From assembly GCA_963742295.1 (NCBI GenBank), contig CAVULI010000007.1, positions 856,127-920,126 of the forward strand: DNA of 64,000 nt, read 5' to 3'. Under the pieces are notes generated by a model that was not told the DNA's origin, ran no database searches, and saw only the letters and a list, made by a program, of their open reading frames with translations. Numbering within the stretch: position 1 is the stretch's first letter; each line of letters starts with the position of its first letter. Position numbers and translations under genes: made by a program. This document shows positions 59,516 through 64,000 of the stretch, piece by piece. This DNA comes from JACCTI01 sp963742295. Its GTDB lineage: Bacteria; Verrucomicrobiota; Verrucomicrobiia; Chthoniobacterales; UBA10450.

Positions 59516-60946
59516 TTAGGCGTGCGCCACCGCCGCTTCCGGCGCTGGGATGGATGTTTCGTGAAAGCTGGTTTCGCGCCGCTCCCGAAACCAGGCGACC
59601 GCTTCGGCCGCGGTGGGCAACCAGGCGCCACGCGCTTTTAATTCGCGCACCAACTCGATGTAGAAGCGGTCCCACAACCGTTCCGGCGCGAGGCTGCGAT
59701 CGTGCCAGTTGATCGTCAGCACGCCGCCGAACCGCTCGGCGTTGTCGATCAATTGCCTGACCCGCGCCTTGGCCCGCCGCGGCGACAGATGCATGTGCGA
59801 TGGGAAAAACAGGGCCGTGTCCATGAGGTGCATCGGGAGTTCCAGAAGATGCTCGACATCGAGCGGCCGGTAAACCTGCGTGGTTCCGGCGCGATAACCA
59901 ACCGCGCCGTTGTAACCAACCGTCGAATCGTAGGAGTAGCCCGCTTCTTCCAGCACCGCGAAACTTGTCTCGGCCAGGTAGAGCCAATGCATGCGCACGC
60001 CGATTTCCTTTTCGTCGGTGTATTGGCGCACGCGCTCCAGTTCGGCGCGTCCTTTGCGCGCATCGCGCCACGCATCGATGCCGTGCGCCGCCACTTCGCG
60101 ACCGCGCCTAACGAGTGCGTGAATGTTGTCCGCAATATCCGCCAGCGCGTAAGCCGCGGCCCGTTTCGGTTCCTTGTGTCCCTCCGCGTTCTGGCCCGGT
60201 TCGCTCTTGAACGGAATGACGAAGAAGGTCGAGGACGCATCTTCCTCGATCGCCAGGTAACGATCGAATTGATCCCACGGATCGCGCACGATTCTCAGGT
60301 AAACAAAGGGCAGCGATAACACCGCGCGATAATTGCGCAGCACCTGCCCGGGAGTTTTCCGGAAGCGCACCAAGTCGAGCAACGATCCGACCAGCGCGCG
60401 GTAGAGGAAACCAAACATGGTGTGATCGAAGAAATGATGTCGCAGTCGCGGCTGATCGACGTCGTGCGTGAGGCAGGCGATGAACTTGTGACCGGGCGGA
60501 ACCGGGCGGATTTCGCGCGGTGCTCCGGCATGGCGCGTGATCAGGTCACGCAGGATGGCGATGTGCAGGTCGAGCGTCGGACTCATGGCGAACTCAACCG
60601 GCTGCCCGCGGGTAAGCAGAAATTCTACTTCCGCGAAGAGATCGAACGCGCAGCGAATACGCGTTTGTCCGCCAGTCTGTTTTTCCACTGTGAACGGCTC
60701 GCCCTTTCCGCAGCCGCAATAAATCGGCAGGGAATCCTTGCCGACCGAAATCGTCTTCGCCGCGGCGGGTGTCTGTTGCTCGTAGATCAGAACCAACCGC
60801 GCGGAGGTCGCGGGCACTTCCGCATTCGAACAAATCAGAACGTCACAGCCGTGTTCGCCGGAGTAGAACGACCACGGCGTTTTGAAGAGTTCGAAGAACT
60901 CACGCACGGCCGGCCGCTGTTTTTCACTGGCAAGAACAGCGATCAT
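59516..60946 (-). CDS. Polysaccharide deacetylase-like protein
   Basis: A 476-residue protein with an N-terminal domain of about 150 residues (IAVLASEKQRPAVREFFELF) and a NodB-like part: FIACLTHDVDQPRLRHHFF (metal Asp/His), HGIDAWRDARKG, and ITINWHDRSLAP-like ending (LTINWHDRSL). Deacetylases of this type act on glycan N-acetyl groups. No signal peptide is evident. Probably in one operon with the GT4 and the dehydrogenase. Confidence 0.7.
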   Translation of the reverse strand: MIAVLASEKQRPAVREFFELFKTPWSFYSGEHGCDVLICSNAEVPATSARLVLIYEQQTPAAAKTISVGKDSLPIYCGCGKGEPFTVEKQTGGQTRIRCAFDLFAEVEFLLTRGQPVEFAMSPTLDLHIAILRDLITRHAGAPREIRPVPPGHKFIACLTHDVDQPRLRHHFFDHTMFGFLYRALVGSLLDLVRFRKTPGQVLRNYRAVLSLPFVYLRIVRDPWDQFDRYLAIEEDASSTFFVIPFKSEPGQNAEGHKEPKRAAAYALADIADNIHALVRRGREVAAHGIDAWRDARKGRAELERVRQYTDEKEIGVRMHWLYLAETSFAVLEEAGYSYDSTVGYNGAVGYRAGTTQVYRPLDVEHLLELPMHLMDTALFFPSHMHLSPRRAKARVRQLIDNAERFGGVLTINWHDRSLAPERLWDRFYIELVRELKARGAWLPTAAEAVAWFRERRETSFHETSIPAPEAAVAHA

Positions 60947-60972
60947 TTATTGCCGTCGCGCGTCTAACCAGT

Positions 60973-62190
60973 TCAGAGCAGCTCGCTGATCGCGAGGAGC
61001 AGGGTTTCTCTTTCGCGCGTCCAGGTATGCGCGCGGTAAATCTCCTGGCCACGGTGCACGGTCTCGGAAAGTTCGTTCAAGTTCGCATGCGCAAACTCGA
61101 TCTTGCGCGCCAGGTCTTGCGCATCGCCCAGATCGAAGAACAGCAGATCGCGTTCACCGAAATAATCCTGAATGCCCTGCGCTTTGGGCGCGATGACCGG
61201 CTTGCCGAGGGCGAGATACTCGAAGATGCGCGTCGGCGTGTTGATCTCGGTAAAGATGTTGCGGTGATTGGGAATGATCCCGAGGTCACAGCCGCGAATT
61301 GCCTCCACGATTCCGTCGAGATTGCGCACGCCGAGATAACGGATGTTGGATTCGAGTCCGCGCTGGCGGGCGTCTTCCATCACGCGCTCGAAGTAAGGCG
61401 TGCGTTCGCCGCAAACGGTCAGGCGCGCGCTGGGAATTTTCTTTCGCACTTCTTCCAGAGCATCGACCGCCAGATCGAATCCGTTCCGTTGCACGAGCGA
61501 ACCGTGATACAAAATATCAAAGGTGCCGTTTTGTCCGGAACCGTTCGCGCCGTTCCCGTTCGATAGTTGCGGCCGGAAAATCTGATCGTCGGGCGAATTG
61601 AGCACAACCCGGATCTTTTCCGGCGGACAACTGCGCGAGGAGTAAATCTTTTTGCAGGCGAGATTGACCGTCAGGACGAGATCGGCGTAGGCGATGCTCC
61701 ATCGTTCCAGCTTCTTTAAGGTACGCACGTTCAGGCTGTCCTCGGGCAGCTTGAAAATCGTCTGCATCAACTCCGGCATGGGATCGTGCAGATCGAGAAT
61801 GACGCGGGCGCCGAAAAGTTTCGGAATGAGCGCACTGAAGACGAGCACGTCGGGCATGTTGTGCACGTGGACGAAATCGTATTTTTTCTTGAGCGAACGC
61901 ACGGCCAGATGCGCCATGCAGGACAGCAGGAAGGCCGAGTACTGGCCGACGTAACTGATCTTGCCGCCGCGCTGCCGCTTCAGCGGAACACGGAAGACAT
62001 TGATGTTGCCGAACGCTTCTTCCGTGCGCTCGTTTTCATCACGCAGACAAATCAGGTCGATCGTCACGCCTTCGGCGGCGAGTGCTTCGGCCGCGCGCCG
62101 CGGCCGCGGGTCGGCCGGATAATGCGAGAAAAGCAGGACAGCGCCGTGACGGCCGCGCAGTTTGCTGATCTTCTTGATTGCTTCCGGTGA
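60973..62190 (-). CDS. Glycosyltransferase family 4, apparently fused to the deacetylase upstream
   Basis: GT4 domain of about 400 residues: GAVLLFSHYPADPRPRRAAE at the N-end, HVHNMPDVLVFSALIP, LDLHDPMPELMQTIF, FDILYHGSLVQRNGFDLAV (sugar-donor side), and FTEINTPTRIFEYLALGKPV, the E-x7-E region. There is no ATG or GTG between the frameshift near 62264 and the first GT4 strand, only a TTG in the deacetylase tail, so it has no convincing start of its own. A short Asn/Gly-rich loop (SNGNGANGSGQNG) interrupts it. Confidence 0.75.
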   Translation of the reverse strand, partial: SPEAIKKISKLRGRHGAVLLFSHYPADPRPRRAAEALAAEGVTIDLICLRDENERTEEAFGNINVFRVPLKRQRGGKISYVGQYSAFLLSCMAHLAVRSLKKKYDFVHVHNMPDVLVFSALIPKLFGARVILDLHDPMPELMQTIFKLPEDSLNVRTLKKLERWSIAYADLVLTVNLACKKIYSSRSCPPEKIRVVLNSPDDQIFRPQLSNGNGANGSGQNGTFDILYHGSLVQRNGFDLAVDALEEVRKKIPSARLTVCGERTPYFERVMEDARQRGLESNIRYLGVRNLDGIVEAIRGCDLGIIPNHRNIFTEINTPTRIFEYLALGKPVIAPKAQGIQDYFGERDLLFFDLGDAQDLARKIEFAHANLNELSETVHRGQEIYRAHTWTRERETLLLAISELL

Positions 62191-63187
62191 ATACGAGGAG
62201 GGGCGCTCGACCGGTTTGCGACTCTTGAAAGCATGCGCCGCAACTTCGCGCGGCAATGCGTGCCAGGTACTGATCGGCGTACTTGGAGCGAACGTGTTTG
62301 AGGAAGGTCTCGTATAGCTCGACCGGATATTCCATCGAACGAAGACGCCCGCCACCAAAGGCCATGTAATCCGGATGCGTATCGAGCAGAACCATCCCGC
62401 GGTGCTCGGCAATCCAATCGAGTTTTCGCACCCAAATTTCTTCGCTCGTTTCCTCGAGCAGGAGGAAGAGGGTGGAATCCTGCGGCAGCGTGTAAGGCAA
62501 TTCGATGTAGCCGCCTTCGCGCGCACCGTTGCCAGAACCGTTGGCTGAACCATTCGTTAGGCCATTGCTGTAACCGGAAAGCGCGCCGGAAACCCAGAAC
62601 GGGAAAATGGTGTTTCGTCCTTCCGGCTGCGGCTCAAACGGGTCGGTATCGAAGGTCGAGGCATCGTACTTAATCTCGAGATCGTGCAGCCAGTTGAGAT
62701 TGTGCAGCATGAAACCAGAACGGAATCCGGACGCACCCCATTCGCGCACATAGTGATTGATGCGCGCAGCCTTCTGCCGGAATTCCTTGCGCGATTGATA
62801 AAGCCGGCCGTCGTGCTGCAAATCGTGCACGCCAACTTCAAAGCCGTTCGCGACTAGTTCTTCGCGGAGCTCGTGTGGGACGCGGTAATCACCTTCCGGG
62901 ATGAAATTGAAGGAGGAGCGGAAGCCATGGGCCATTTCGATTTCCATGAGCTGCCGGCATTTCCTTAGACCGACTTCGCCTTCGACATCGTGGGTCAGAA
63001 CGAAGGCGAATTTCTTTCCCTCGGGCCAGCCTTTCCAGTCTTCCGGCGGTTTCTCCGAGCCGGGCATGATCGGCCAGTGATCTTCGACGTGATGGCGCGC
63101 GCGTTGCGCGAGATGGCGCCGCACCGCCGTGCGCAGCGACTGCGGCACGAACGGCTTTACCCGATAATAAATCTTATTTCGTAACAC
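62191..63187 (-). CDS. NodB-like polysaccharide deacetylase (frameshift at end), joined to GT4
   Basis: Starts MLRNKIYYRVKPFVPQSL; carries FAFVLTHDVEGEVGLRKC (metal Asp), FEVGVHDLQHDGRL (metal His pair), GFRSGFMLHNLNWLHDLEI and TFDTDPFEPQPEG, and RGMVLLDTHPDYM. A Ser/Asn/Gly-rich loop (SNGLTNGSANGSGNG) interrupts it. A one-base shift near 62264 changes YADQY-LARIAA to the expected YADQY-WHALPREVAAHAF, which stays open into the GT4 domain. So deacetylase and GT4 may be one protein of about 740 residues. Confidence 0.78.
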
Positions 63188-63289
63188 GGTTTTCTCCTCG
63201 CATTGCGCGAGGCCACATCAACTGAAAAACTGCTCGACTGTAACACCGCTCGTTAGGCGGCGGTCAATTACCCGATGCCGATCAGGAAT
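62825..63289. repeat. 460 bp direct repeat, copy 1 (deacetylase 5' end and upstream)
   Basis: From GTGCACGCC at 62825 to ATCAGGAAT at 63281-63289. It covers the first 121 codons of the deacetylase and its upstream region. It is nearly identical to 63294-63755, offset about 469 bases, differing by substitutions and several one-base indels. Confidence 0.85.
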
Positions 63290-63293
63290 AAAT

Positions 63294-63755
63294 GTGCACG
63301 CCAACTTCAAAGCCGTTCGCGACTAGTTCTTCGCGGAGCTGAGTGTGGGACGCGGTAATCGCCTTCCGGGATGAATTGAAGGAGGAACGGAAGCCATGGG
63401 CCATTTCGATCTCCATGAGCTGCCGGCATTTCCTTGACCCGACTTCGCCTTCGACATCGTGGGTCAGAACGAAGGCGAATTTCTTTCCCTCGGGCCAGCC
63501 TTTCAGTCTTCCGGCGGTTTCTCCGAGCCGGGCATGATCGGCCAGTGATCTTCGACGTGATGGCGCGCGCGTTGCGCGAGATGGCGCCGCACCGCCGTGC
63601 GCAGCGACTGCGGCACAAACGGCTTTACCCGATAATAAATCTTATTTCGTAACACGGTTTTCTCCTGGCACTGCGCGAGGCCACGTCACTTGAAAAACTG
63701 CTCGACTGTAACACCGCTCGTTAGGCGGGGTCATGGCCCGATGCCGATCAGGAAT
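63294..63755. repeat. 460 bp direct repeat, copy 2 (broken deacetylase 5' end)
   Basis: Second copy of the unit at 62825-63289. It contains the deacetylase start (MLRNKIYYRVKPFVPQSL at 63654) but the frame breaks after 50 or so codons through indels near 63505 and others. Its right end includes the last codons of the tyrosine-kinase gene. May be a real tandem duplication or a misassembly of noisy reads. Confidence 0.8.
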
Positions 63756-64000
63756 CGCCATTGAGCCACTTCGGAGTGTAGGAGCGCGTCTTGTTCAGGA
63801 TCACCGACACGTTGTCGCGCTGCGAGGTGAGTGCTTCGAAACCGCGCTTGACCGCATCGCGGCCGTTCTTCTCCGCTTCGACGACGAGCAGGACCTTGTC
63901 CATGAATCCCGCCATTCCGATGGTCGGACTCGTTTGTCCCAACGGCGGCATGTCGAAAATGATGTAATCAAAATCGCTCGCCTTGAGGTTCGGCATCATC
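63748..64000 (-). CDS. Polysaccharide tyrosine autokinase (CpsD/Wzc C-terminal), 5' end beyond window
   Basis: The C-terminal 83 residues of a BY-kinase: DYIIFDMPPLGQTSPT is the Walker B region, VLLVVEAEKNGRDAVKRG and VILNKTRSY follow, as in CpsD/CapB/Wzc. There is no tyrosine-rich tail (it ends WLNGDS). The Met at 63999 is probably internal because the conserved domain begins well upstream. It regulates polymer length or export through autophosphorylation. Confidence 0.85.
   Translation of the reverse strand, partial: MMPNLKASDFDYIIFDMPPLGQTSPTIGMAGFMDKVLLVVEAEKNGRDAVKRGFEALTSQRDNVSVILNKTRSYTPKWLNGDS

Noticed and set aside
24519..63726. GTTAGGC/GCCTAAC words as integron attC core sites
   Set aside because: They match the 7-base core consensus, but occur singly and inside genes without paired inverted partners or an integrase, so a sequence signature is more likely.
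1..64000. CRISPR arrays, insertion sequences, rRNA operons
   Set aside because: No regularly spaced short repeats, no transposase-like frame with a DDE/DEDD motif and no rRNA-like sequence were seen.

Overview
The window is a 64 kb cell-surface polysaccharide and glycoconjugate locus from a Gram-negative bacterium. All genes but one (an acyltransferase at 29892-31043) are on the minus strand, many joined by 1-4 base overlaps, so most of it reads right to left as long operons. Family content (Wzm/Wzt-type exporters with a C-terminal sugar-binding domain, DUF4082 and chitobiase-C-terminal repeat proteins, many deacetylase-like and Zn-ribbon methyltransferase genes) suggests a soil or sediment bacterium such as Verrucomicrobiota or Acidobacteriota. 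That placement is inference: there is no rRNA or ribosomal marker here, only one tRNA-Asn.

Layout in transcription order, right to left. (1) 56.7-64 kb: the end of a Wzc/CpsD-type tyrosine kinase, a 460 bp direct duplication, a deacetylase apparently fused to a GT4 glycosyltransferase, a second deacetylase-like gene, a WbpB/WbpD/WbpE-like trio for a diacetamido sugar, and a broken O-antigen ligase/polymerase. (2) 48-56 kb: an untidy zone with a TylF-type methyltransferase, a GT2, two broken secreted beta-helix proteins, a broken GT2, and truncated copies of genes that are intact near 28-31 kb. (3) 39.8-48 kb: epimerase, Gfo/Idh oxidoreductase, GT2, methyltransferase, an alpha-toroid protein, a full asparagine synthetase and a GNAT/FemAB-like protein, then the tRNA-Asn. 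(4) 31-39.6 kb: methyltransferases, glutaminase-less AsnB-like protein, GT2, GT9, and an FkbH-ACP-acyltransferase-VOC cassette. (5) 21-30 kb: deacetylase-like protein, GT4, and two Wzm/Wzt exporter pairs flanking an epimerase. (6) 4.2-21 kb: an unrecognised 527-residue protein followed by a pseudaminic-acid-type operon: PseB, PseC, a PseG-PseH fusion, PseI, an MDR dehydrogenase, a Gfo/Idh oxidoreductase, an SpsF/PseF-type cytidylyltransferase, HisH, HisF and a WbpG/PseA-type amidotransferase (acetamidino module), a broken PhyH oxygenase, two Zn-ribbon methyltransferases and a large GT-B-like transferase. (7) 1-4049: an exported multidomain protein cut by the left edge.

The inferred joint product is one or more exported glycans carrying a CMP-activated nonulosonic acid, possibly acetamidino-modified, with methyl, acetyl, amide and perhaps glyceryl-type decorations. 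Two cautions apply. Many genes carry frame breaks that look like single-base indels rather than decay, which fits an error-prone long-read assembly. Some truncated copies (53.6-55.4 kb and 29.7 kb) do look like real rearrangement.
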